Shown: positions 1-8,116, numbered from the stretch's first letter. The stretch: 64,000 nucleotides of DNA from CAVTSA01 sp963737225 (GCA_963737225.1 CAVTSA010000017.1:434001-498000), one strand, 5' to 3'. Translations and numbers: made by a program. The notes: a model not told the origin generated them from the letters alone.

Positions 1-1
1 A

Positions 2-94
2 CGGCTGCGCGACCACGTCCTCCTGCGCGGACAGTGGCGCGACTCCCTCCTCTACGCGATCGTGCAGGACACCGACGCCCGCTGGCGGCACTGA
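2..94 (+). CDS. C-terminal end of a GNAT-type acetyltransferase (partial)
   Basis: An open frame enters from the left edge and stops at the TGA at 92-94. The last 30 residues include LRDHVLLRGQWRDSLLYAIV, which resembles the end of RimJ/RimL-type N-acetyltransferases, where a hydrophobic strand with a GxWxD turn closes the fold. Only this tail is visible, so substrate and start are unknown. The family call rests on motif resemblance alone. Confidence 0.5.
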   Translation, partial: RLRDHVLLRGQWRDSLLYAIVQDTDARWRH

Positions 95-165
95 CCCGCC
101 CTTCCCCGCCCCCATTCGGGCCACGGCCCCCCCGGACTGCCGAGCCTCCTATGTCAAGTGGCGCG

Positions 166-378
166 TCACCGTCGTCCATGGGGGGCGGCGTCCAGGAGGG
201 AGGTGACCTCGCCGAGGTTCGCGGGGTCCGCGTTGGTGGCGCGCCAGAGGCCGGCGGAACGGCGTAAGCGGTAGGCGCGTTCCTGGCAAGCTCGCGAGCA
301 GTAACGGCGGCGTCGGCCGGTCGGTTTCTGAGGGAAGCTCTGGCCGCACAGCATGCAGATTCCTTTCGTCACCTTCAT
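166..378 (-). CDS. Small CxxC...CxxxC zinc-finger protein coupled to the IS110 transposase
   Basis: The product has 70 residues. A likely zinc site is formed by CMLCGQSF near residues 8-15 and YCSRACQERAYR near residues 26-37, followed by a basic stretch. Small actinobacterial-type proteins with this YCSRACxxRAYR motif are known but have no assigned role. The ATG overlaps the transposase stop as ATGA, so translation is probably coupled, and the gene ends 7 bases inside the proposed IS border. It may be an element passenger that binds nucleic acid. It could also be a host gene that the element happens to abut. Confidence 0.55.
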   Translation of the reverse strand: MKVTKGICMLCGQSFPQKPTGRRRRYCSRACQERAYRLRRSAGLWRATNADPANLGEVTSLLDAAPHGRR

Positions 379-1452
379 TTCGTCACGGTTTGGTGATGAA
401 TCAAGTTAATTTCGTCACAGATAGAGAGGCGCTGAAGAGCAGCCTGGTCGCGGAGCAAGCGACGGAAAGCCTCATCGGAGAGCTTTCGTTTGAGGGCTCG
501 ACGTGCGTCTTTTGGTTGGTCGTGGTCGGCGAGGCGGCGCTGGTAGTAGGCGTGGCCCGCAGACCCCTCCATGCGGATTTGCGTGATGGCTATCCGATGA
601 AAGCGCCGCATTCATCTGCCGGTTTCCCCCATGGTTCAACCGGAACTGTTTGGCATTCCCCGACCACACCGGGATGGGGGCGGTTCCGTTGAACCTGGCG
701 AACGCCGCCTTGCTGCGGAAGCGAGCCACGTCGGCGGTCTCGGCAAAAATCCGTGCGGCACTTAGGACCCCGCACCCGGCCAGGGCGAGGAGGTTGGGAA
801 CCAGGGCGCTCACTCGCTTCTCGAGGTCCCGCTCGAGCGCGCTGATGCTGACGCTCAGCGCGTGGACGGAGTTGGTCAGGTCGCGAGCCAGCATCGCCAC
901 GGTGCCCGTTCTGGAGTCCAGGCGATGCTTGATCCGGCGGACCCAGACGAGCTTGCTCAAGGCGCGCGCCGGGATCTCAAACTCGGGATCCAATTCAAAC
1001 AGGTGTTCCCGGAGCCGATTCTCCTTCTGCGTCCGTTCCCTCACCAGGTCGTCGTGATGGTCCAGCAACAGCTTGACCTCTCGGCTGGGACCATCCAACT
1101 GGGCGATCGGAAGATCCGGCTCCCGCAGTGCCGCACGCGCCACCGCCAGAGCATCAATCGGGTCCGACTTCCCCCGCTGACGTCCCACCCGGCGAGCATC
1201 CGCCATCAGGTGGGGGCTTACCCGCAGCACCGCCTCGCCGGCCCCTAGCAACTCCGACTCCAAGCGCCGGGTGAAGGGCCGACAGTCCTCCAGCGCCCAG
1301 CGTCGCTCCCCCCACTGAGCTGCCCAACGACGACTCTTCAGATGGCCGGCTTCGGTCGCCGCCACCGTGAGCTGGGCGATCTGCTTCCCGCTCTCCTCCA
1401 CCGCCACCAAGGTGTGGGTCTTCTTGTGGCAATCACCACCAACTGTCACCAT
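375..1452 (-). pseudogene. IS110-family transposase, interrupted by a 1-base frameshift
   Basis: The N-terminal DEDD (RuvC-like) domain shows GGDCHKKTH, ALEDC and KSDPIDALAVARA. The C-terminal Transposase_20 domain shows LAGCGVLSAARIFAE and WSGNAKQFRLNHGGNRQ. After ...NRQMNAAL the frame is lost, and the expected HRIAITQIRMEG continuation lies in the next frame. Deleting one base of the AAA run at 600-602 (TTT in the coding strand) restores it. The ATG at 1452 is preferred over the upstream 1482 because GAGAGGAG sits just before it. It is either a recent inactivating insertion or a sequencing error in a homopolymer. The last codons overlap the zinc-finger gene. Confidence 0.8.
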
Positions 1453-1484
1453 GGATCCGTCTCCTCTCGCCAAGGGGGACATCG

Positions 1485-1640
1485 GGCCGGTTGACGGACA
1501 CCCCTGAGTAGAGACCAGTGTCAGGCTCCTATCAAGTCACGTCGACCGGCCCACTTCGGTCCGGCGGGCGGCAACTCGGCAACAAGCCCAGGCCACGGGC
1601 AGGCACTCAGTGAGCCAACCCGCCGGACCACTTCAGGGTG
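1485..1640 (-). ncRNA. Candidate IS110 bridge-RNA region
   Basis: IS110-type elements carry a structured non-coding RNA next to the recombinase gene. This stretch is upstream of the transposase and shows a perfect 11-bp inverted repeat, GGTCCGGCGGG at 1558-1568 against CCCGCCGGACC at 1619-1629, enclosing 50 bases. ACTTC borders the outer side of one arm and follows the other. No promoter was assigned and the guide loops were not matched to a target, so this is a candidate only. Confidence 0.35.
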
Positions 1641-1663
1641 ACACTCAGGCACTCAGGCCTCCT

Positions 1664-2905
1664 TAGTACTCGCCGCAGCAATTACTATCACGTAAATTAG
1701 CCGCACGTATTGGTCTCGATTCGAGTAGGGTTCGCGTATGCCTCGGTCGAGCCCCTACGAGATCACCTTGAGTGGTGATGAACGTCGCATCCTGGAAGCA
1801 CGAGCTCGAAAATATACGTTGCCGTATCGCGATGTGTTCCGCGCCAACTTGGTGCTTCTCGCTGCCCGCGGCCTGCGCAACGACCAGATCGCCGAGCGCC
1901 TCAACACCCGCCGCGAGATCGTCAGCAAATGGCGCAAACGGTTCTTCGAGCAGCGCTTGGAGGGCCTGGAGGAGCGCGACCGGTCCGGCCGGAGCCGGCT
2001 TTTTCCCCCCTGAGTTGGTCATCGCGGTCAAGGCGATCGCGTGCGAGCTGCCCGCGCAACTCGGGCTGCCACTCTCCCGCCTCCAGGTTCCCGACATCCA
2101 GGCCGAGGTCATCAACCGCGGCCTCGTGGCCAGCATCTCCGGTTCCACCATCTGGCAATGGCTGTCGGAGGACGCCATCCGGCCCTGGCGCCATCGGAGC
2201 TGGATCTTCCCCCGCGACCCCGACTTCAGCACCAAGGCCGGTCGGGTCCTCGATCTCTACGCCCGCAAGTTCGAAGACGAACGACTCGGCCCCGGCGAGT
2301 ACGTGATCAGCTCCGACGAGAAGACCTCCCTCCAAGCCCGCCTGCGCTGCCATCCAACCGCCTCCGCCGGGCCGCGCCGGCCCCTGCGTGTGGAGCACGA
2401 ATACACCCGCGGCGGCGCCTGGGCCTACCTGGCCGCCTGGGATGTCCACCGGGCCAAGCTGTTCGGGAGGCTGGAATCGACGACCGGTATCGAGCCGTTC
2501 GGACGCTTGGTCGATCAGGTCATGGCCGTCGAACCCTACCGTTCGGCCGATCGCGTCTTCTGGGTGGTCGACAATGGCAGCTCGCATCGCGGCCAGGCCG
2601 CCGCGGACCGGCTCCAGGTGGCGCACCCGAACGCCGTCATGGTGCACCTGCCCGTCCATGCCAGCTGGCTCAACCAGATCGAGATCTACTTCTCCATCCT
2701 TCAGCGCAAGGTACTCACGCCTGCCGACGCCCTCTCGCTCGCCGACCTCGCAGCCAACATCCTCGCCTTCGAAGCCGGCTACCAGGAGATGGCGGCTCCT
2801 TTCGAATGGAAGTTCACCCGCGCTGACCTTGATGCTCTCCTGAACCGGCTATCCGTCCCACTCGCGGCTTGAATACGTGATCGAACTTTCTGGCTGAAGC
2901 ACTTA
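1664..2905 (+). mobile_element. IS630-family insertion sequence with TA ends
   Basis: A transposase (1738-2872) is bounded by imperfect inverted ends. The left end, from TA at 1664-1665, and the reverse complement of the right end, to TA at 2904-2905, share ATCACGTA (1687-1694 against 2874-2881) plus scattered outer matches. IS630 elements insert at TA and duplicate it, which fits the TA at both ends. The total length of about 1.24 kb is normal for the family. Confidence 0.75.
1738..2872 (+). CDS. IS630-family DDE transposase, two frames joined by a probable +1 frameshift
   Basis: The first frame (1738-2013) encodes a helix-turn-helix region ending ...GRSRLFPP. The second frame continues without a gap as ELVIAVKAIACELPAQ to residue 377 of the joined product. 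The catalytic triad is visible as YVISSDEKTS, FWVVDNGSSHRG and HASWLNQIEIYFS (D, D, E). The junction reads CTT TTT CCC CCC TGA at 1999-2013. A +1 slip on the last CCC gives CCT GAG and exactly joins the two halves. Many IS630 elements need frameshifting to make the full transposase, so this copy may well be active. Confidence 0.85.
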
Positions 2906-2918
2906 GCGTCCCCAGCAC

Positions 2919-2940
2919 CCCCGAATGCCGGCACGCAGGG
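2919..2940. repeat. Dispersed TGCCGGCA-centred palindrome, copy 1
   Basis: The sequence CCCCGAATGCCGGCACGCAG and its flank match related copies at 37770-37791 and 46825-46846. All three share TGCCGGCA with CCCC/GGG-type arms and lie in intergenic DNA. The function is unknown. Confidence 0.5.
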
Positions 2941-3043
2941 AGGGGTTGCCTTCGAGCTGGCGCTCGAGCGCTTCGCGCACGGCGGCGTAGGGACCGTGCG
3001 GGCCGGTTGCGGGCGCGCATCTGTCTTACCCAGGGTGGGCACC

Positions 3044-3268
3044 GCCCCAATGCCGTTGCTTTAAGGGCGTCGCGGGGGGAATTCGCGCGCAGCGCCGGGG
3101 TGCCGGGGTGCCCCAGGAGCTCAGCGTCCTCGAAGCCTTATGGGCCGGCAGCCTCAGGGCCGTTTCTGCACATTCCGCCCTTTCCGGGTCGGAGATAGCG
3201 ACGGTTTCTGCAGAAACGACCTAATCCAACCCTCCCCGTCAAGGGCCTAATGCAACGGCATTGGGGGC
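3044..3268. repeat. Possible MITE with about 20-bp terminal inverted repeats
   Basis: GCCCCAATGCCGTTGCTTTA at 3044-3063 is inverted at 3248-3268, with one substitution and one extra C. The 225-bp interval has no gene and contains the perfect palindrome GTTTCTGCAGAAAC at 3204-3217. Its size and ends fit a miniature inverted-repeat element. No target duplication was recognised, and only one copy is in the window. Confidence 0.45.
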
Positions 3269-3549
3269 ACGGCCCCCCTGGACCCCCCGGCGGCACTCGC
3301 CGCCGAACCCTGCCGGGCCAGCGGTGCGGGGTGCTCTCGTGAGGTCTGAGCGGGACTTGCTTTGGGCTGGCGCCCAAGCGCTGGCGCGCCCGCTGGTCTC
3401 GAATCCGCACGGCGCAGACCCCGACGGGTGCAGCGCGGGCGGCCGGGTGTTGGAAGGACGCCGGCGCGGAGGATTTGGGGGCGAGATGTCTGTTTCGTAA
3501 CGGTTTTGAAACACGTGCCTGCCAACGTCAGAGGCGAGGTGCAACACCA

Positions 3550-3783
3550 ATGAGTGATCTGATTCAGTCGTACCGCTCGCTTCCGGTCCTCCAGCGTGCG
3601 CTGTGGGGAGGCGGCCTGGTCGTCGCCGCGATCCTCGTGATCGGCGTCGTGCTGCCCCACCTGCTCGGATTCATCTTCGGCGCGGCCTTCCTCCTGGTCG
3701 GGCTGGCCGTGGCGGCCCTGATCGTGGCCGCCTGCGTGGTCGGCATCGTCGCGCTGGTCCGGGCCCTCGGCCCCCGAATGTGA
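3550..3783 (+). CDS. Small hydrophobic membrane protein
   Basis: A 77-residue protein starting MSDLIQSYRSL. After a short polar N-terminus, about residues 19-70 are strongly hydrophobic and Val/Leu/Ala/Gly-rich, enough for two or three membrane helices, and the tail is RALGPRM. The ATG at 3550 follows GAGGCGAGG at a suitable distance. An upstream in-frame extension to 3475 is unlikely because it is non-hydrophobic and lacks an RBS. It is co-directional with the membrane protein at 3869, 85 bases away, and may share its transcript. No family recognised. Confidence 0.65.
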   Translation: MSDLIQSYRSLPVLQRALWGGGLVVAAILVIGVVLPHLLGFIFGAAFLLVGLAVAALIVAACVVGIVALVRALGPRM

Positions 3784-3868
3784 CCTTCCCATCTCTCCAA
3801 CCCGCTGCTCGGCGGCGGCGGCCGGCCCTGCCGGTCGTCGTCCGCGGCAGTGGCGGAGGCTGCTCCTG

Positions 3869-4642
3869 ATGCATACCGCTCCCCACCGACACTGGTTCGT
3901 CACCCTGGGCTGGGTGGCGCTCCTCCTCATCGCCCTGCTCGTGGTGACGGCCGGCGTGGCCGCCATCGCTCCCCTCGTGCTGGAGGGCCTGGGCATCCTC
4001 CTCGGGCTCATGTTCGGGTTCGCGGTCCTGGCGCTGCCCTTCGCGACCGTCGTGGGCATCGTCCTCCTGATCACGCGCTCGAATCGCCGGACCGCTCCCG
4101 CCATGTACGGCTACCCACCCTCCCCCGGCCTGCAGGGCGGGCCCGGGCCCGGCTCCGGCCCCTACCCTCCCGCCCCGCAGCCCCCCGGCCCCGCGGCCGG
4201 CCCGCTTCATGCAGCCCCCGCCCCGGTGCCGGCCCCGGCTCGGTCGCGCCGCCAGCCCAACTCCGACGCCGATCTGCCGCCCCGACTGCAGGCGCTCCTG
4301 GCCAGGATCCACGACAAGGCCGCCGCCCTTCGCGATCCGCGTCAGTGGCATCTGGTGCCCCCCGAGGACCAGGTCCACCTCGACCGGGTGCTCGGCGAGT
4401 ACCTCCCCGCCATCCTCAACACCTACCGGGGGATCCCGCGCGGGGCCGAGGACTGGCCGGTGCGGGACGGCGGTCCGAGCGTGATCGACGTCGTCGAGCA
4501 CCAGCTGCGGCTCCTGGAGCAGAGCCTGGACGCGATCGCCGAGCGCGTCTTCAAGACCGGCGCCGCCCAGCTGCTCGCTCAGCAGCAGTTCCTCGAGGAC
4601 CGGCTCGGCGAGGGCCCCCCGGGCGAGCTCACGATCCGCTGA
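3869..4642 (+). CDS. Membrane protein with proline-rich linker and helical cytoplasmic domain
   Basis: 257 residues. Two membrane helices lie at about residues 10-35 and 38-68. A Pro/Gly/Ala-rich linker spans about 78-130, followed by a charged, helical C-terminal domain (about 135-250) with DLPPRLQALLARIHDKAAALRD and LRLLEQSLDAIAERVF. The C-terminal part looks like a helical bundle that could mediate contacts at the membrane. No conserved family is recognised. It lies downstream of another small membrane protein on the same strand. The role is unknown. Confidence 0.7.
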   Translation: MHTAPHRHWFVTLGWVALLLIALLVVTAGVAAIAPLVLEGLGILLGLMFGFAVLALPFATVVGIVLLITRSNRRTAPAMYGYPPSPGLQGGPGPGSGPYPPAPQPPGPAAGPLHAAPAPVPAPARSRRQPNSDADLPPRLQALLARIHDKAAALRDPRQWHLVPPEDQVHLDRVLGEYLPAILNTYRGIPRGAEDWPVRDGGPSVIDVVEHQLRLLEQSLDAIAERVFKTGAAQLLAQQQFLEDRLGEGPPGELTIR

Positions 4643-4734
4643 CAAGGAATCGACCCCACCCCCCTGTTTGACCCGGCCCGGTCCATCCACAGACCGGGCC
4701 GGCCGGCCGGTGGTGCCTCGCGAGCCGGTGATCC

Positions 4735-5760
4735 TCAGCGGATGTTGGCGGCCAGGTAGCGGATCGCCATCGGGTAGCGGTACTCGGTCCGGGAGTGGCC
4801 GCCGTCGAAGAGCTCGAACTGGGGCGTGAGCCCGAGCTCCCGCAGGGCCTTGACAAAGGCCTCGGCACCGAGGTCCAGGTAGTACTCGTCGCGGCACCCG
4901 GCGTCGACATACACCGCCCGCAGGGTCTTCAACGCGTCGGCGTAGCGAGGGGACCGCGCCATTCGGACCGGGTCCCAGTGCAGCCACCAGTCCCAGATCT
5001 CGGGGACCAGCTCCCCGGTCTTGAGGTCGAAGGGGAAGCGCACCGTGCCGTCGGGGTCGGAGGAATAGCAGGCCGCCATCGCGTACGTGTTGAGCAGCGT
5101 GTAGTCGCTCGGCTTGCTGAGCGCCGGCCGGGAGCGGAAATCGCGGAGGAACCGCTCCCAGGAGCCCCGGTACTCGTCGCGCAGCGCCCGCACCGCCAGC
5201 GGGAAGTCGCGCTGGTAGCAGTATTCGAAGAGGGCGTCTCCGGCGTGCGTGGCCAGGGCCCCGAACACGTCCGGCCGGAGCATCGGGGTCACCATCGCCC
5301 CGTAGCCCCCGCTCGAGTGGCCGGCGATGGCGCGATGGCGGGGTGAACGCTGCGTGCGGTACCGCTCGTCGACGAAGGAGACGACCTCCTCGCAGAGGTA
5401 GGAGTGGTAGCGGCCGGTGGCCGGGGAGTCCAGGAACTGCGAGCCGCCGAGGCTGGTCCAGCAGTCGACGAAGCAGACCAGGCAGCGCTGGATGGTGCCC
5501 ATGTCGAAGTCATGGTCGAGCTGCTCCGGGAACGTGGGCCGGAAGGCGCTGCGGTTCCGCCACATGTCGAGCTGGCCGGTCATGCCCTGGATCACATAGA
5601 TCGACGGCAGGTCCTCGGAGGACTCGTCGTAGCCGGGGGGCGTGTAGACCCACAACGGCCGCCGCGCGGGGTCGCCGAGCCGGTTGTCGCGCAGCACCTC
5701 GCTGTCGATCCAGTGCTCGGTCAGCGCACCCGCCAGCTTCCGCTGCCAGGGTGGCGTCAT
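4735..5760 (-). CDS. Putative esterase, alpha/beta hydrolase (enterochelin-esterase-like fold)
   Basis: 341 residues. The nucleophile elbow is GHSSGGYGAM at about residue 147. The acid is probably the Asp in VDAGCRDEYYL and the histidine lies in GGHSRTEYRYP near the C-terminus, so the triad looks complete. The N-terminal LWVYTPPGYDESSEDLPSIYVIQG is typical of the PF00756 esterase family, which includes S-formylglutathione hydrolase and Fes-type enzymes. The start overlaps the stop of the dehydrogenase gene at 5757, so the two are co-translated. The substrate is unknown. It is the last gene of a three-gene operon with a cytosine deaminase. Confidence 0.8.
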   Translation of the reverse strand: MTPPWQRKLAGALTEHWIDSEVLRDNRLGDPARRPLWVYTPPGYDESSEDLPSIYVIQGMTGQLDMWRNRSAFRPTFPEQLDHDFDMGTIQRCLVCFVDCWTSLGGSQFLDSPATGRYHSYLCEEVVSFVDERYRTQRSPRHRAIAGHSSGGYGAMVTPMLRPDVFGALATHAGDALFEYCYQRDFPLAVRALRDEYRGSWERFLRDFRSRPALSKPSDYTLLNTYAMAACYSSDPDGTVRFPFDLKTGELVPEIWDWWLHWDPVRMARSPRYADALKTLRAVYVDAGCRDEYYLDLGAEAFVKALRELGLTPQFELFDGGHSRTEYRYPMAIRYLAANIR

Positions 5761-6857
5761 TTGCGGGGCCCTCGCGGGTCGGAGCTCGCGGTGCCGGTCG
5801 AGCCGCCGGAGACGGATCGCAGCGCGTCCAGGACGGCGTCGGTGACCTCACCGGTGGACGCGGAGCCACCCAGGTCGGCGGTCACGTGCACCCCCTGCTC
5901 GCATACCTCCGAGATCGCCCCCTCCACCCGATCCGCGGCCGCACCGTCGCCCAGGTGGCGGAGCAGCATCGCACCCGCCCAGATCGCGCCCATCGGGTTG
6001 GCGACGCCCTTGCCGGCGATGTCGGGCGCCGACCCGTGAACCGGCTCGAACGTGGAGGGCCAGCGCCGCTCAGGGTTCAGGTTGGCCGACGCCGCGAGGC
6101 CCATCGAGCCCTGGAGCGCGGCCGCCAGATCGGTGAGGATGTCGCCGAAGAGGTTGGAGGCCACCACGACGTCGACGGTGTCGGGCCGGAGCACCATCCG
6201 CGCCGCCATCGCGTCGACCAGGACGCGCTGCACTGCCACGTCAGCGAACTCCTGGCCCACGCGCTCGACACACTGGTCCCACAGCACGTAGTTGTAGCGG
6301 GAGGCGTTCGACTTGGTCACGCTGATCAGCGTCTTCGAGCGCTCGCGGGCGCGCTCGAAAGCGTACCGCGCGCAGCGCTCGACGCCAAGTCGGGTGAAGA
6401 CCGGTGCCTCGACCGCCATCTCGTAGGGGTGGCCGGCATGGACGAACCCGCCGGTGCCCGAGTACTCGCCCTCCGTGTTCTCGCGAATGAAGAGCATGTC
6501 CACGTCTTTCGGCCCGCGGCCGGCCAGCGGCCCCCGGATCCCGGGCAGCAGCCGGGCCGGACGCAGGTTGACATAGAGCTCGAAGGACTTGCGAATCGGC
6601 ATCAGGCAGCCCCAGAGCGAGACGTGGTCGGGAACCGTGGGCCAGCCGATCGCACCGAGGTAGACGGCGTCGTGCCGGGCCAGCGTGTCGAGCGCGTCGT
6701 CGGGCATCATGGCGCCGGTCCGCAGATAGCGGTCGGAGCCCCAGTCGAACTCGACGAACTCCAGATCGGGGCGCAGGTGGGAAAGGATCCGGACTCCTGC
6801 CGGGATCACCTCCCGGCCCACCCCGTCGCCGGCGATGACTGCGATCTGCTGGCTCAT
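5757..6857 (-). CDS. Isocitrate/isopropylmalate dehydrogenase family, tartrate/D-malate dehydrogenase type
   Basis: 366 residues of the beta-decarboxylating dehydrogenase family, NAD(P)- and divalent-metal-dependent. Visible motifs are IAGDGVGREV at the N-terminus, FIRENTEGEYSGTGG, the catalytic-lysine region SVTKSN, and DVVVASNLFGDILTDL with the metal-binding Asp residues, then EPVHGSAPDIAGKGVANP. The active-site wording IRENTEGEY with a short loop fits tartrate dehydrogenase/D-malate dehydrogenase better than IPMDH or IDH. It overlaps both neighbours by 4 bases. The exact substrate is inferred. Confidence 0.8.
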   Translation of the reverse strand: MSQQIAVIAGDGVGREVIPAGVRILSHLRPDLEFVEFDWGSDRYLRTGAMMPDDALDTLARHDAVYLGAIGWPTVPDHVSLWGCLMPIRKSFELYVNLRPARLLPGIRGPLAGRGPKDVDMLFIRENTEGEYSGTGGFVHAGHPYEMAVEAPVFTRLGVERCARYAFERARERSKTLISVTKSNASRYNYVLWDQCVERVGQEFADVAVQRVLVDAMAARMVLRPDTVDVVVASNLFGDILTDLAAALQGSMGLAASANLNPERRWPSTFEPVHGSAPDIAGKGVANPMGAIWAGAMLLRHLGDGAAADRVEGAISEVCEQGVHVTADLGGSASTGEVTDAVLDALRSVSGGSTGTASSDPRGPRK

Positions 6858-8116
6858 GGCAGGTACGTGACCTCCTCTTCGATACCGTCCCAGACGACGG
6901 TCTGGTGGGATTCGGACCGGGCCACCACCCGTCCGCGGCGCAGCACCAGGTGCCGGCGCGGCACCAGCCGGACCGCGTCGAACTCGCTGGGAACGTCGAA
7001 CACCACCAGACTCGCAGGGCCCCGCTCCCGGAGGCCGTAGCCGTCGAGTGCCAGCACGCGCGCCGGATCGGACGTGATCATGTGGAACAAGCGTGCGATC
7101 TCCTGCCGGCCCGTCATCTGCCCCCAGTGAGCGAGCACGAACGCCGCCTGCAGCGGGTCGCCCATCCCCAGCGGGTACCAGGGGTCCATCACCGAGTCGT
7201 GCCCGATGGCGACGGTGACGCCGGCCGCCTGCAGCTCCTTGACGCGGGTGTGGCCGCGCCGGATCGGGTAGTGGTCGAATCGCCCCTGGAGCGTCGAGCT
7301 GTCGAGCGGGTTGGTGACGACGTGCATGCCGGAGCGGGCGATGTTGGTGATCAGGCGGCTCGCGTAGGCGCCGTTGTAAGAGTGCATGGCCGTGGTGTGG
7401 CTGGCGGTCACCCGGCCTGCCATCCGGCGCCGGATGGTCTCCGCCGCCATCACCTCGCTGAAGCGCGCGTGGTCGTCGTCCGTCTCGTCGCAGTGCACGT
7501 CGACCAGCAGCCCGTGCTCCTCGGCGAGGTCGAACGCGAACTCCAACGAGCGCACGCCTAGCTCGCGCGTGAGCTCGAAGTGCGGGATCGCGCCGACCGC
7601 GTCCACACCCAGCGCGACCGCCCGCCGCATCAGCTCTTCGCCGTCCTCGAAGGAGAGGATGCCCTGCTGAGGGAAGGCGACCAGCTGCAGGTCGATCTGG
7701 TCTCCCACCTCCTCGCGCAGCTCGACCAGCGCGCGCAGCGCCGTCAGCCGGGGATCGCAGACGTCCACGTGGCTGCGCACGTGCTGAACCCCGCAGGAGA
7801 GCTCCCAGCGCAGCACCGTGCGGACGCGTTCCTTGACATCCTCCACGGTGAGCCCTGCCACCCGCTCGCCCCAGATCGCGATGCCCTCGAAGAGCGAGCC
7901 CGACTCGTTGTGCCGCGGCTGACCGGCCGTGAGCACGGCGTCGAGATGGATGTGCGGCTCGACGAGAGGCGGCGTGACCAGGGCGCCGCCGAGGTCGATC
8001 GTCTCCCGTGCCCCCTCACCGGGCACCGGCTCGGCGAGAAGCTCGCCGCGCACGCCAAGGTCTCTTGGCGCCTCTTCTCCGATGACGCGCGCGTTCTGGA
8101 GGAGGAGATCGAGCAC
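6854..8116 (-). CDS. codA: Cytosine deaminase with Ser in place of the usual second active-site Asp
   Basis: Amidohydrolase-superfamily enzyme converting cytosine to uracil. Metal ligands appear in EPHIHLDAV, VDVHCDETDD and ASHTTAMHSYNGAY, with the catalytic Asp in GHDSVMDPWYPLG. E. coli CodA reads GHDDVFDPWYPLG here, so the residue after the metal Asp is Ser instead of Asp. The GTG at 8116 gives a normal length of about 420 residues; an in-frame GTG at 8164 is also possible. It is the first gene of the operon codA-dehydrogenase-esterase and is divergent from an NCS1 permease at 8258, which supports a cytosine or related base pathway. Confidence 0.85.
   Translation of the reverse strand: MLDLLLQNARVIGEEAPRDLGVRGELLAEPVPGEGARETIDLGGALVTPPLVEPHIHLDAVLTAGQPRHNESGSLFEGIAIWGERVAGLTVEDVKERVRTVLRWELSCGVQHVRSHVDVCDPRLTALRALVELREEVGDQIDLQLVAFPQQGILSFEDGEELMRRAVALGVDAVGAIPHFELTRELGVRSLEFAFDLAEEHGLLVDVHCDETDDDHARFSEVMAAETIRRRMAGRVTASHTTAMHSYNGAYASRLITNIARSGMHVVTNPLDSSTLQGRFDHYPIRRGHTRVKELQAAGVTVAIGHDSVMDPWYPLGMGDPLQAAFVLAHWGQMTGRQEIARLFHMITSDPARVLALDGYGLRERGPASLVVFDVPSEFDAVRLVPRRHLVLRRGRVVARSESHQTVVWDGIEEEVTYLP

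Larger units (their letters stand above)
152..1640 (-). mobile_element. IS110-family element with small zinc-finger passenger gene; borders uncertain
   Basis: The element holds a frameshifted IS110 transposase (375-1452), a coupled 70-residue zinc-finger ORF (166-378) and a structured non-coding stretch upstream of the transposase (about 1485-1640). The left border is proposed at TGTCAAGT (152-159), because the same octamer lies at the stop codon of the second IS110 transposase (13327-13334). A related string, CTCCTATCAAGT, occurs at 1526-1537 and could be the other border. However, that would leave only about 75 bases upstream of the gene, so the right border is left open between 1537 and the IS630 end at 1664. 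Confidence 0.5.
2906..3549. other. 644-base stretch without a convincing gene
   Basis: It begins with a TGCCGGCA palindrome (2919-2940). On the minus strand, a 35-codon open stretch spanning about 2910-3010 reads GPHGPYAAVREALERQLEG; it looks protein-like but has no start and may be a gene remnant cut by the IS630 insertion. Positions 3044-3268 form a possible MITE. The remainder (3270-3549) is GC-rich with G/C runs at 3263-3290 and no supported ORF. Confidence 0.6.

Noticed and set aside
3370..3420. tRNA-like T-arm string (GGTCTCGAATCC)
   Set aside because: The flanking stems do not pair and no anticodon or acceptor stem can be drawn. Not a tRNA.
3671..4987. 438-codon open frame on the minus strand
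   Set aside because: It runs antisense across two plus-strand membrane-protein genes and an intergenic gap, with Arg/Gly/Pro-rich composition and no motif. It is a shadow frame of GC-rich DNA.
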